From positions 6,605,724-6,669,723 of the forward strand of contig NZ_AP021879.1 in the NCBI RefSeq assembly GCF_009689005.1: a DNA stretch of 64,000 bases, in the 5' to 3' direction. Of the stretch, positions 42,457 through 51,427 are shown one piece after another. The notes beneath the pieces were generated by a model. The model saw nothing but the letters and a program-made list of their open reading frames with translations. It was not told the origin of the DNA and did not search any database. Made by a program: the position numbers and the translations under genes. The number at the start of each line of letters is the position of its first letter. The stretch's first letter is position 1. This DNA comes from Desulfosarcina ovata subsp. ovata (GTDB taxonomy: Bacteria; Desulfobacterota; Desulfobacteria; Desulfobacterales; Desulfosarcinaceae).

Positions 42457-44253
42457 ATGATGAAAACAACCAAAATCAAATCATTAGCGGCGGTGGCCGC
42501 GGTCGTGACTCTGGCCCTGGTCCTCGCCACCGGAGGTTGGGCCCGGGCTGGCGAAATCGGCGCCCGCCTGACGGAAACGATGGCATCGACCGCGCCCGAT
42601 GAGGCCATGCCGGTGATCATCCGTTTGAACAACACCGTGGACGTGGAAACCGGTCATGCCAGCCAAAAGGCGGCATCCCGATTGTCCGCCCTGTTGAAGG
42701 ACAATGCCCACACCTCGCAGGGATTGCTGAGAGCCACACTGAGGGCCAAAGGCATTCAGGAAATGCTTTCGTTGTGGATAATCAACGGCATCGCCGTTCG
42801 CCTGACCCCGGAACAGATCCTGGAGTTCGCCGGCCATCCGGATGTGGCGAGCATCGTCCTGGACGATACGATTTACGCGCCGATTGATCCGGAGACCGAG
42901 CTGACCATGTCGTCCGGCAGCGCCTGGGACAATCTGGGTGCGATTCAGGCACCCGCCATGCGGGCGGCCGGGATCGACGGCTCGGGCGTGGTGGTGGCCA
43001 CCATGGACTCCGGGGTCGATGCCGATCACCCGGATCTTACCGCGTCGTGGCGAGGTGGCGGTAACAGCTGGTTTGATCCCCACGGGGAGCATTCGACACC
43101 TTACGATTCAACCGGACACGGCACCGCCGTGATGGGAGTCCTGGCCGGCGGTTCTGCGATCGGCGTGGCTCCGGGGGCCAAGTGGATCGCGGTGAAACTG
43201 TTCAGTGATAGCGGAACGGCATCCTACAGCGACATCCATCTGGGCTACCAGTGGCTGCTGGATCCGGACGGCCTGCCGGACACCGCGGACGCCCCCCATG
43301 TGATCAACAACTCCTGGGGCCTGTCGGGTGCCGAGGGGCAGTGCATTACCGAATTCCAACAGGATGTGCAGACCCTTAAAGCCGCCGGCATCGCAATGGT
43401 GTTTTCCGGCGGCAACGGCGGCCCCTATGCCTCCAGCAATACCAGCCCCGCCAATTATCCGGAGAGCTTCGCTGTCGGTGCCGTAGATCAGACCGGCACC
43501 ATTGCAGTCTTCAGCGGACGCGGGCCGTCGGCCTGCGGCGGGCTGTTCCCGGAGGTCAGCGCCCCCGGCGTCGACGTCAATACCGCCAATAAATATGGCG
43601 GCTACGGGGCGGTTACGGGAACCTCCATTGCTGCCCCCCATGCGGCCGGGGCCATGGCCCTGCTCAAGGATGCCTACCCCGGCGCCCCGGTTGTGGAAAT
43701 GGAAGATGCGCTGATGCAGTCAGCCGTCGACCTGGGTGAACCTCTCGAGGACAATGCTTCCGGATACGGGCTGGTTCAGGCGGCCGCGGCGGGTACCTTT
43801 CTGAGCAACCCGCCGGGCTGTGCGGACAGCGACAACGACGGCTATTTTTCCACTGACGGGTGCGGAACGCTAGAAGACTGCGACGATGACAACGTCGACC
43901 GCAACCCATCCGCAAGCGATATCAAGAATGACGGCATCGACCAGAACTGCAACGGCTATGACCTGACCATCGATATCGTCAGTGCCGTTTACCTTGCCGC
44001 GGACCAGAAGCTTACTGTCGAGGCCACGAGTGATCTGGGTAAAGATGCGGCGCTCGAGCTGGTCGGCTATGGGTCCATGGGTTGGAACCGTAAAAAAAGC
44101 CTGTGGAGCATTTCCGTGCGCAACGTGCCGCAAGACCCGGGCAACATCGCCGTCGGCGGTGTGGAAGGGTATACGGCATCAGCCACCACTTTGGATGCCG
44201 GCGGTGGCGGCAGCGGTGGGGGCGGCAATTACGGGAAAGGCAAGAAAAAGTAG
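42457..44253 (+). CDS. Secreted subtilisin-like serine protease with MopE-type calcium motif
   Basis: 598 residues with a signal peptide (AAVAAVVTLALVLATGGWARA) and an I9-like propeptide region (MPVIIRLNN ... INGIAVRLTPEQILEFAGHPDVASIVLD). The S8 triad is D184 (ATMDSGVDADHPDL), H221 (STGHGTAVMG) and S390 (TGTSIAAPHAAGA), with the oxyanion Asn in VINNSWG. The C-terminal part has a MopE putative metal-binding motif (CADSDNDGYFSTDGCGTLED, then CDDDNVDRNPSASD and NDGIDQNCNGYD) and a Gly/Ser-rich tail. It may mature the neighbouring secreted proteins; this is inferred from position only. Confidence 0.92.
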   Translation: MMKTTKIKSLAAVAAVVTLALVLATGGWARAGEIGARLTETMASTAPDEAMPVIIRLNNTVDVETGHASQKAASRLSALLKDNAHTSQGLLRATLRAKGIQEMLSLWIINGIAVRLTPEQILEFAGHPDVASIVLDDTIYAPIDPETELTMSSGSAWDNLGAIQAPAMRAAGIDGSGVVVATMDSGVDADHPDLTASWRGGGNSWFDPHGEHSTPYDSTGHGTAVMGVLAGGSAIGVAPGAKWIAVKLFSDSGTASYSDIHLGYQWLLDPDGLPDTADAPHVINNSWGLSGAEGQCITEFQQDVQTLKAAGIAMVFSGGNGGPYASSNTSPANYPESFAVGAVDQTGTIAVFSGRGPSACGGLFPEVSAPGVDVNTANKYGGYGAVTGTSIAAPHAAGAMALLKDAYPGAPVVEMEDALMQSAVDLGEPLEDNASGYGLVQAAAAGTFLSNPPGCADSDNDGYFSTDGCGTLEDCDDDNVDRNPSASDIKNDGIDQNCNGYDLTIDIVSAVYLAADQKLTVEATSDLGKDAALELVGYGSMGWNRKKSLWSISVRNVPQDPGNIAVGGVEGYTASATTLDAGGGGSGGGGNYGKGKKK

Positions 44254-44310
44254 GCGCCACCCCAATTGTCCTTTGCTCCCCGCAAAACGCCTGATGGGAG
44301 GATACAACCA

Positions 44311-45024
44311 ATGAAAAAAAGACTGCTGATGATACTGGCCATCACCCTGCTAACCGCCATCCCGGGCGTTCGCACGGATGCCGGACCGCGCCCGGCCCCG
44401 CCTGATACGGTCCAAAGCGCGATGGCCTTCAAGGCCAATGCGAATGCGTTTCAAATTCAAACCATCGACACGTCGGCTTCCCCCCAGCGGGGGACGGCCG
44501 ATGCAGCGGTGACCATCGCCGTGTTCAGTGATTTTCAGTGACCGGCCTGCGCCGGCCTCGAGCCGGTCCTCGAGCAGGTGCTCGAGACGTATGCCGGGGA
44601 TGTGAAGGTGGTTTACAAGAATTTTCCCCTGCCGGGCCATCGCTATGCCAGGGCAGCGGCCGCCGCCGCTTTGGCCGCGGAGATGCAAGGCGAGTTCTGG
44701 GCATTTCACGACCTGCTGTTTTTGAATTATCGGCAGATCGACCTCCCCAAAATCATGGAGATCGCCCGGGACCTCTCCCTTGACCAGCAGCGGCTGTTCA
44801 GGGACATGAACGCCGCCGGGGTGATTACGGCCATCGACAGGGATGTTCGCGAGAGGCTTCGCATCGGCGTGAACTCAACACCAAGCGTTTTCATTAATGG
44901 CAGACTATTGAGAAACAGAAGTTTTGCCCGCTTTCAGGCCGACATCGAAAACATCCTCGACAAATTGGATCACGGGGCCGCCATCTCATTAAGCGATGCG
45001 GCTGACGACATTTCGGATCGATAA
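44311..45024 (+). CDS. DsbA-like selenoprotein 1 (in-frame UGA = Sec77)
   Basis: Read through TGA 44539-44541, one frame runs from ATG 44311 (GGGAGGA upstream) to TAA 45022-45024: 237 residues. A signal peptide (LLMILAITLLTAIPGVRTDA) precedes a thioredoxin fold of the DsbA/DSBA-like type. The codon context is AVFSDFQ-U-PACAGLEPVLEQVL, so Sec replaces the first Cys of the CxxC motif. Downstream, VKVVYKNFPLPGHRYARAAAAAALAAEMQG and GVNSTPSVFINGRLL (cis-Pro loop TPS) are fully conserved for the family. A hairpin follows the UGA. The same architecture recurs at 52900-53754. Standard gene calling would split or truncate it. Likely periplasmic thiol oxidoreductase or disulfide isomerase. Confidence 0.9.
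44552..44566 (+). promoter_or_regulatory. SECIS-like hairpin of selenoprotein 1
   Basis: CCGGC-CTCGA-GCCGG forms a stem-loop beginning 11 nt and ending 25 nt after the UGA, inside the coding region where bacterial SECIS elements lie. The second selenoprotein has an equivalent hairpin ending at the same offset. Confidence 0.6.
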
Positions 45025-45045
45025 ATACGACAAGGAGACCGACCC

Positions 45046-45432
45046 ATGAAAAATAACATCAACGTCATGCGACAGGATAATGAATGGCACTGGTTTATGA
45101 AAATGTTCTTTTTTACTGCGGCGCTCGGCCTGGTGCTGGCCATGGTTAGTGTCGACAGCCATGCGGCCGCAGCCAATGGGCAGGCAAACGGTAAGGCTGC
45201 CGCGAGCCAGTCGAACCATTCAAACAAACTCGATGCCATGTTCGATACCAGCGCCGTTCCGAATTCGCAGAAAAGGGAGTGGGCCGGCATCCAAAACAAG
45301 CTGTCCAAGGAGTACACCGCCTGTACCGACGATTGCGGGGGCCAGCTGGAATGCCAGGAGAAGTGCTGGGGGGTCTATGAGTTCAGGCTGGACCGGGAAC
45401 ACAAACGGATCATGCACAACGCCCGGCAGTAA
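45046..45432 (+). CDS. Small secreted Cys-containing protein, unknown function
   Basis: 128 residues; AAGGAG lies 12 nt upstream. A hydrophobic segment (MFFFTAALGLVLAMVSVDSHA) is a signal peptide or anchor. The mature part ends in a four-Cys cluster (YTACTDDCGGQLECQEKCWG) that could form two disulfides or bind a metal. It begins 21 nt after the selenoprotein stop and is probably co-transcribed with it, so it may be a redox partner or substrate of that protein. No family recognised. Confidence 0.68.
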   Translation: MKNNINVMRQDNEWHWFMKMFFFTAALGLVLAMVSVDSHAAAANGQANGKAAASQSNHSNKLDAMFDTSAVPNSQKREWAGIQNKLSKEYTACTDDCGGQLECQEKCWGVYEFRLDREHKRIMHNARQ

Positions 45433-45564
45433 ATGAAACAAAGGCCCCATTGCGCCCAAAATTTGGTCGATAACCCATTTGCGCGGCACCCGGCCGCCCT
45501 CTGGTTTTCGTGACCCAGGGGGGAACGGCCGGATGCACAGCATCCCAACAAAGGCAGGCCGGTC

Positions 45565-47358
45565 ATGAAAACGCTGACGAAAAGAACCCGTATCAAGAAA
45601 TCCCTGGTGCTGGCCATTGCCTTAATGGTAGGTGCCGGGTTGGGGTATGGCTTGAATGGTAACGACGCCGATTCTCACACCGGCCAGGAGCCCATGCACC
45701 CGCCGCATGACGGCCACCCGGTCGTTCAGACCGTCCATGCGGCCCAGATGCCGGGGGAAATGCCCGAGGCGCAAGCCCTATACATCTGTCCCATGAACTG
45801 TGTCCCACCCATGGAAAAACCCGGAAAATGTCCGGTCTGCGGGATGGATCTGGTGGCGATGGTGACAACGGACCATCGCCACGCCGATAAATCCCCACAG
45901 GTGACCTTCAGACCGCAGCAACTGCACCAAATCGGTGTCCGGACTGCTCCTGTGGCACGAAAGTTCGTTACCGCCAAAATCAAGCTCTATGGTAAAATCG
46001 AATACGATCCGGTCGAACAGTACAAGGTGACGGCCTTTGCTCCCGGAATCATCGACCGCATCTATGTGAAGCGTGCCGGCCAGACCGTGCGCCGGGGCGA
46101 TCCGCTGTTCGACATGCACTCCTCGGAGCTGTTTGTCCTTGAGCAGGACCTTTTCGAAGTCTTGAAGGCATTTCCCGATCCGGTCGATTTTCGGCCGGCG
46201 AGAGGTCAGATTTACAAACGGCAGATGCGCCCGCCGCGTCGGCAGTTCAGCATTCCCAGGACCGGAGAGGCGCCGGCGGCGGAAATCGCGGCCAAAACGG
46301 CCGCACTGGAAAAGCTCGCCCAGATCAAGCGCAAAATGCGATTGCTGGGGTTGACCGAGGAGAACATCGAACGGGTCATGGCCCGTGGCCTGCCCTCGGG
46401 TATCTCGACGGTGATTACCCCCACGACCGGTGTGGTTCAGGAGCAGTTCGCTTTCAAGGGGGCATACGTGAATACCGGTGAAACGGTTTTTACGGTTGCC
46501 AATCCGGAGTATACATGGGCCCGGCTTGAAGGCTACGCCACGGATTTCCCCTGGGTCCGCCTCGGCCAGGAAGCCGAGTTCACGGTGGATGCCTACCCGG
46601 GAGAAATCTTCAAGGGAAAAGTACTGTACTTGGATACGGAATTCGACCCCCGGACGCGTACGTTCGAGGTCGGTGTGCTATACACAGACAAGGCCAAACG
46701 GTTGAAACCGAATATGCTGGTTCGCTGCGTGATCCATTCAACCCTGACCGCCGATGGTGCGGCGGCACCCGGGGAGGAATCAGCCGGCGCCCCCCTGGTG
46801 ATCCCCGACACCGCTCCTCTCATCACCGGAAATCGGGCGGTGGTTTACGTCGAGGACCCTGGAAAATCGGGAACCTATGAGGGGCGTGAGGTGCTGCTGG
46901 GGCCGCGGGCCAGCGACTACTATGTGGTCAGGCAGGGACTCATGGAAGGAGAGACGGTGGTGACCAACGGCAACTTCAAGATCGACAGCGCGGTTCAAAT
47001 TCTTGCCAAACCCAGCATGATGGAGCAAGGTGCCGGCCGCCGGGCGATGATGGGGATGCACGCCGGCCATGCCGCCATGCCGGCCATGGCGATGCCCACC
47101 ACCGGAAAGGTCGAGACGGAAATCGCCGGGTCCGGCCTGATGCACCACGACAGCGGCCATCAGGCGACGATGGCCGGGCACTCCCGGCACGCCGCCGCCC
47201 CGGCCATGGGAATGACCGCCATGGGGCATGAGGATAAAATGGAACCGATGCCGTCTACTGCGAAAGGGATTTCACGTCCGGCGGCCCGCAAGCCGTCGGC
47301 CGACCGATACCGTCAAATCAAAGCGCGGTTGGAGAAATTGAAAAAGGAAATTCGATAA
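45565..47358 (+). CDS. cusB: RND efflux periplasmic adaptor (CusB-type) with heavy-metal-binding domain
   Basis: 597 residues, longer than usual for CusB. After the N-terminal membrane or signal segment (LVLAIALMVGAGLGYGL) comes the heavy-metal-binding domain YICPMNCVPPMEKPGKCPVCGMDLVAM (C75, C79, C89, C92; read in two parts). The adaptor core (APGIIDRIYVKRAGQTVRRGDPLFDMHS ... VITPTTGVVQEQFAFKGAYVNTGETVFTVANPE) and beta-barrel follow. The C-terminal 100 residues are rich in Met and His (GMHAGHAAMPAMAMPTTGK, HHDSGHQATMAGHSRHAAA), a probable Cu(I)/Ag(I) buffer. In the gap before it, 45489-45532 forms a GC-rich imperfect hairpin. It pairs with the pump gene 103 nt downstream; no outer-membrane factor is in the window. 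Confidence 0.9.
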   Translation: MKTLTKRTRIKKSLVLAIALMVGAGLGYGLNGNDADSHTGQEPMHPPHDGHPVVQTVHAAQMPGEMPEAQALYICPMNCVPPMEKPGKCPVCGMDLVAMVTTDHRHADKSPQVTFRPQQLHQIGVRTAPVARKFVTAKIKLYGKIEYDPVEQYKVTAFAPGIIDRIYVKRAGQTVRRGDPLFDMHSSELFVLEQDLFEVLKAFPDPVDFRPARGQIYKRQMRPPRRQFSIPRTGEAPAAEIAAKTAALEKLAQIKRKMRLLGLTEENIERVMARGLPSGISTVITPTTGVVQEQFAFKGAYVNTGETVFTVANPEYTWARLEGYATDFPWVRLGQEAEFTVDAYPGEIFKGKVLYLDTEFDPRTRTFEVGVLYTDKAKRLKPNMLVRCVIHSTLTADGAAAPGEESAGAPLVIPDTAPLITGNRAVVYVEDPGKSGTYEGREVLLGPRASDYYVVRQGLMEGETVVTNGNFKIDSAVQILAKPSMMEQGAGRRAMMGMHAGHAAMPAMAMPTTGKVETEIAGSGLMHHDSGHQATMAGHSRHAAAPAMGMTAMGHEDKMEPMPSTAKGISRPAARKPSADRYRQIKARLEKLKKEIR

Positions 47359-47461
47359 AAGGGCCTGGTCATCGAAGGTCCGTTCTTAGTGGGAGAAGGC
47401 AATGTCTGAGGTGCTCGTCGTTTTTTACGAACAATTGAACATTCTTCTTGCGAAATAGCCC

Positions 47462-50400
47462 ATGAACGAAACTTCGACATCCCAATGCCTTCCGTCGTCT
47501 TCCTGGCTTGCAAGGCTCATCTACTTTTGTATGCGGCGCAAGGTGATTGTCGGCCTCATGGCCATCATCCTGATTGGCTGGGGGCTGGTGGTAGCCCCTT
47601 TCGACTGGCATCTGGGAGGATTGTGGCGTGACCCCGTGCCGGTGGACGCCATTCCCGATATCGGGGAGAACCAGCAGATTGTCTTTACCGAGTGGAGCGG
47701 CCGCTCTCCCCGGGATGTCGAAGACCAGATCACCTACCCCCTTTCCGTTTCCCTGATGGGACTTCCCGGCGTCAAGGCCCTCAGGGGCTACTCCATGTTC
47801 GGTTTTTCACTCATCTACATTATTTTCAACGACGACATCGACTTTTACTGGTCGCGCAGCCGTGTGCTGGAAAGTCTCAACAGCCTGCCCGGCCGCGACC
47901 TGCCCCAGGGGGTCAAGCCCACCCTGGGGCCGGATGCCACGGCCCTGGGGCAGGTTTTCTGGTACACCCTGGAAGGGGTCGACCCCCAGGGAAATCCTTC
48001 CGGCGGATGGGATCTGCACGAACTCCGAACCCTTCAGGACTGGTACGTGCGCTATGCCCTCCTGTCCGTTCCGGGCGTGAGCGAAGTGGCCTCGGTGGGG
48101 GGCTTTGTCGAGGAGTACCAGATCGACGTCGATCCGGACCGCATGCGCTATCGCAACGTCCGCCTGGAAGAGGTGGTCGATGCCGTTCGCCGGGCCAACG
48201 TGGATGTGGGCGCGCGAACCATAGAAGTCAACCGGGTGGAGTACGTGATCCGCGGGCTCGGATTGATCAAGGATCTGGCCGATATCAAGAACTCCCTGAT
48301 CAAAACCGTCGATGGGGCGCCGGTTCTGGTCAGCCATGTGGCCCATGTCAGCCGCGGACCGGCCGACCGCCGCGGCGCCCTGGACAAGGGAGGTCGTGAA
48401 GCCGTGGGCGGGGTGGTGGTGGTCCAGTACGGGGAAAATCCCCTGGCGGTGATCAAGCGGGTCAAGGCCAAGATTGACGAGATCGCCCTGGGGCTGCCCG
48501 AACGGCAACTCACCGACGGCACGCTCAGCAAGGTGAAGATCGTTCCCTTTTATGATCGCACCGGTCTGATCCTCGAAACCCTGGACACCCTGCGCTCGGC
48601 CCTCACCCTGGAGGTTCTGGTGACCATCATCGTGGTCATCCTGCTGATGGTCCACCTGCGGAGCTCGATTCTCATCTCCGGCCTGCTGCCCCTGGCCATC
48701 CTGATCTGCTTTATCGCCATGAAGGTGTTCTACGTCGACGCCAATATCGTGGCCCTGTCGGGCATCGCCATTGCCATCGGTACCATGGTGGACATGGGTA
48801 TCATCATGACCGAAAATATCCTGCGGCATTTGGATCGGGCCGATCCGGCCGAGGACCGTACGGCGGTGGTGGCCAGGGCCGCCCGTGAGGTGAGCGGCGC
48901 CGTTCTGACCGCGGTCTCGACCACGATTGTCAGTTTCCTGCCGGTGTTCACCATGGTGGCGGCCGAGGGCAAGCTCTTCCGCCCCCTGGCCTTCACCAAA
49001 ACCTTTGCCCTGCTGGCTTCGCTGATGGTCGCCCTGTGTGTGATTCCCCCCCTTGCCCAGGTGCTTTTCACCCGCAAGGCGGGGCGACGCAAGGGCGGTT
49101 GGGTTTTCTATGAGGGCCTGATCTACCTGGGAGCTGTGCTGGTCTTCACGATCGGTTGGAAAGTCGGCGGCTTCGTCGCCATCATCGGGGCCTACAACCT
49201 GTTGACCCTCAGGGTCCCGGCACCCATCGGTCGCCGCATGCGGCAGGTCAACTCCTTGCTGGTGGCCATTGGCGTCGCGCTGGTGCTCGCCAATTACTGG
49301 CGGCCGCTGGGGCTGGGAAAAGGGTTGGTGCCCAACTTCTTTTTCGTGGTGCTGGTCATCGGTTTGCTGCTGGGCGGATTCCGGACCTTTCAGCATTACT
49401 ACCCGCGTATTCTGGGGTGGTGCCTGGGTCACAAGGTCACCTTTCTTACCGTCCCCTTACTCATCCTGCTGCTCGGCGTGACGGTGTGGCAGGGTGCCGG
49501 CCCTCTGACGGCCTGGCTGCCCGGTCTCGTGAGAAATTCTTTACCCATGGCGTTTCTGGCGCGTCAGTTTCCCGGGATCGGCAAGGAATTCATGCCCCCC
49601 CTGGACGAAGGCGCCTTCCTGTACATGCCGGTCACCATGCCGCATGCCTCCATCGGTGAAGTCATGGATATTCTCCAGCGCCAGGACCGGGCGATTCAGG
49701 CGATCCCGGAGGTCGATACCGTGGTCGGGAAGCTGGGGCGCGCGGAAAGCCCGCTGGATCCCGCCCCGGTATCCATGATCGAAACCCTGATCAATTACCA
49801 TGACGAGTACCTCAGGGATGCGGACGGAACCATTGGTACCTTTCGTTTTGATTCTACCGTACTCGACTTCTTTCGCAATGTTGAGGGCCATCCCCTGGCC
49901 GCACCGGACGGGCGCCCCTATCATGTCCGGGGACAATTTCTCAGAGACGGCCATCAGCGTCTGATTCCCGACAGCCACGGCCAACCGTTCCGTCTCTGGC
50001 GGCCGAGGCTGGACCCGGCGATCAATGACCAGCGCAACGCATGGCCGGGCATTCAAACACCCGACGACATCTGGGATGAGATTGTCGCCGCCGCCTCGAT
50101 TCCCGGAACCACGGTGGCTCCGAAGCTTCAGCCCATATCGGCCCGCTTGGTTATGCTGCAAAGCGGCATTCGAGCCAGTATGGGGGTCAAAGTCATCGGT
50201 TCCGACCTGCAGACCATTGAAACGACGTCCCGGAAGATCGAAAAATATCTCCGGGAAGTTCCTTCCGTCGATCCGCTTTCGGTGATCGCCGACCGCATCG
50301 TCGGCAAACCCTACCTGGAGATCGATATCGATCGCCGCGCCATCGCCCAGTACGGCATCGATCTGCAGCAGGTTCAGGATGTGATCGAAGTGGCCATCGG

Positions 50401-51406
50401 CGGAAAGCAGATCTCGACCACCATCGAGGGGCGCGAACGGCACCCGGTGCGGGTGCGCTATCTGCGCGAACTGCGCGACCATCTGGATACCATCGGCGAG
50501 GTTCTGGTGCCGGCCCCGGACGGCACCCAGGTTCCTCTGATTCAACTGGCCACGATCAACTATGTTCCCGGTCCCCAGGTGATCAAGAGTGAAGACACAT
50601 TCTCCGTTGGGTATGTGCTGTTTGACAAACGGCCGGGATTTGCCGAGACCAATGTCGTCGAATCGGCCGGGCAATATCTGAAGGAAAAAATCGAGGATGG
50701 TGAGCTGGACATCCCCGAGGGGATCAGCTTTTCGTTTACCGGTAATTATGAAAACCAGGTTCGGGCCGACAAGAAGCTGCACGTCATCCTGCCGCTGGCC
50801 CTGGTCATTATCTTTATTATTCTCTATCTCCAGTTCAAATCCGTTTCCACCAGTCTGCTGGTTTTCTCGGGGGTGGCCGTGGCCTGGGCCGGCGGGTTCA
50901 TCATGATCTGGCTCTACGCGCAGCCCTGGTTCCTCGATTTCCCGCTGTTCGGACCGGCCATGCGGGAGATTTTTCAGGTTCACCCCATCAATCTGAGTGT
51001 GGCCGTCTGGGTGGGATTCCTGGCACTGTTCGGCATCGCTTCGGACGATGGGGTGGTCATGGCGACCTACCTCGAAAACACTTTTGCGCGGAAGAAAATG
51101 CAAAGCATCGCCGAGATCCGCCAATCGACCATCCATGCCAGTCTGAAGCGGGTGCGTCCCTGTCTGATGACTACCGCCACCACCATTTTGGCGCTCCTGC
51201 CGGTGATGACCTCAAAGGGACGCGGTGCCGACATCATGGTTCCCATGGCGATCCCGACGGTGGGTGGAATGGCTGTCGGGCTGGTATCCATGTTGGTGGT
51301 ACCGGTGCTTTACTGTGCGATCAAGGAACACGCGGCGGCCGTTGAAATGTGCCGCATCCTGGGCGCTTCAGGGGCCAAAAGGGAAAATGGGGATGGGGCG
51401 GTTTAA
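47462..51406 (+). CDS. cusA: RND heavy-metal efflux pump (CusA-type, 1314 aa)
   Basis: An inner-membrane proton-driven pump for monovalent metal ions, working with CusB. Family segments are clear: AIPDIGENQQIVFTEWSGRSPRDVEDQITYPL near the start, the TM4 motif GIAIAIGTMVDMGIIMTENILRHLD of CusA, and FASDDGVVMATYLE-like GIASDDGVVMATYLENTF near the end. It is about 270 residues longer than E. coli CusA. One insertion (about residues 540-650) adds roughly three hydrophobic segments (LIYLGAVLVFTIGW, VNSLLVAIGVALVLANYW, FFFVVLVIGLLLGG). Another lies in the second porter domain (about residues 800-880). The start has no strong ribosome site. Cu(I)/Ag(I) as substrate is inferred from the CusA type and the neighbours. 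Confidence 0.92.
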   Translation: MNETSTSQCLPSSSWLARLIYFCMRRKVIVGLMAIILIGWGLVVAPFDWHLGGLWRDPVPVDAIPDIGENQQIVFTEWSGRSPRDVEDQITYPLSVSLMGLPGVKALRGYSMFGFSLIYIIFNDDIDFYWSRSRVLESLNSLPGRDLPQGVKPTLGPDATALGQVFWYTLEGVDPQGNPSGGWDLHELRTLQDWYVRYALLSVPGVSEVASVGGFVEEYQIDVDPDRMRYRNVRLEEVVDAVRRANVDVGARTIEVNRVEYVIRGLGLIKDLADIKNSLIKTVDGAPVLVSHVAHVSRGPADRRGALDKGGREAVGGVVVVQYGENPLAVIKRVKAKIDEIALGLPERQLTDGTLSKVKIVPFYDRTGLILETLDTLRSALTLEVLVTIIVVILLMVHLRSSILISGLLPLAILICFIAMKVFYVDANIVALSGIAIAIGTMVDMGIIMTENILRHLDRADPAEDRTAVVARAAREVSGAVLTAVSTTIVSFLPVFTMVAAEGKLFRPLAFTKTFALLASLMVALCVIPPLAQVLFTRKAGRRKGGWVFYEGLIYLGAVLVFTIGWKVGGFVAIIGAYNLLTLRVPAPIGRRMRQVNSLLVAIGVALVLANYWRPLGLGKGLVPNFFFVVLVIGLLLGGFRTFQHYYPRILGWCLGHKVTFLTVPLLILLLGVTVWQGAGPLTAWLPGLVRNSLPMAFLARQFPGIGKEFMPPLDEGAFLYMPVTMPHASIGEVMDILQRQDRAIQAIPEVDTVVGKLGRAESPLDPAPVSMIETLINYHDEYLRDADGTIGTFRFDSTVLDFFRNVEGHPLAAPDGRPYHVRGQFLRDGHQRLIPDSHGQPFRLWRPRLDPAINDQRNAWPGIQTPDDIWDEIVAAASIPGTTVAPKLQPISARLVMLQSGIRASMGVKVIGSDLQTIETTSRKIEKYLREVPSVDPLSVIADRIVGKPYLEIDIDRRAIAQYGIDLQQVQDVIEVAIGGKQISTTIEGRERHPVRVRYLRELRDHLDTIGEVLVPAPDGTQVPLIQLATINYVPGPQVIKSEDTFSVGYVLFDKRPGFAETNVVESAGQYLKEKIEDGELDIPEGISFSFTGNYENQVRADKKLHVILPLALVIIFIILYLQFKSVSTSLLVFSGVAVAWAGGFIMIWLYAQPWFLDFPLFGPAMREIFQVHPINLSVAVWVGFLALFGIASDDGVVMATYLENTFARKKMQSIAEIRQSTIHASLKRVRPCLMTTATTILALLPVMTSKGRGADIMVPMAIPTVGGMAVGLVSMLVVPVLYCAIKEHAAAVEMCRILGASGAKRENGDGAV

Positions 51407-51427
51407 TGGAGCGATAGAAAAATACGG

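Noticed and set aside
41679..42602. 307-codon plus-strand frame spanning the gap between cupredoxin protein and subtilase
   Set aside because: Overlaps three better-supported genes in other frames and shows Arg/Pro-rich composition without pattern.
44539..44541. Pseudogene interpretation of the first TGA-interrupted DsbA-like gene
   Set aside because: The TGA sits exactly at the redox Cys position and the same event occurs in an independent gene at 53341-53343, with equivalent hairpins; Sec coding is the simpler reading.
47807..51136. Long minus-strand frames opposite the RND pump
   Set aside because: His/Gln-rich antisense translations of conserved membrane segments, not genes.
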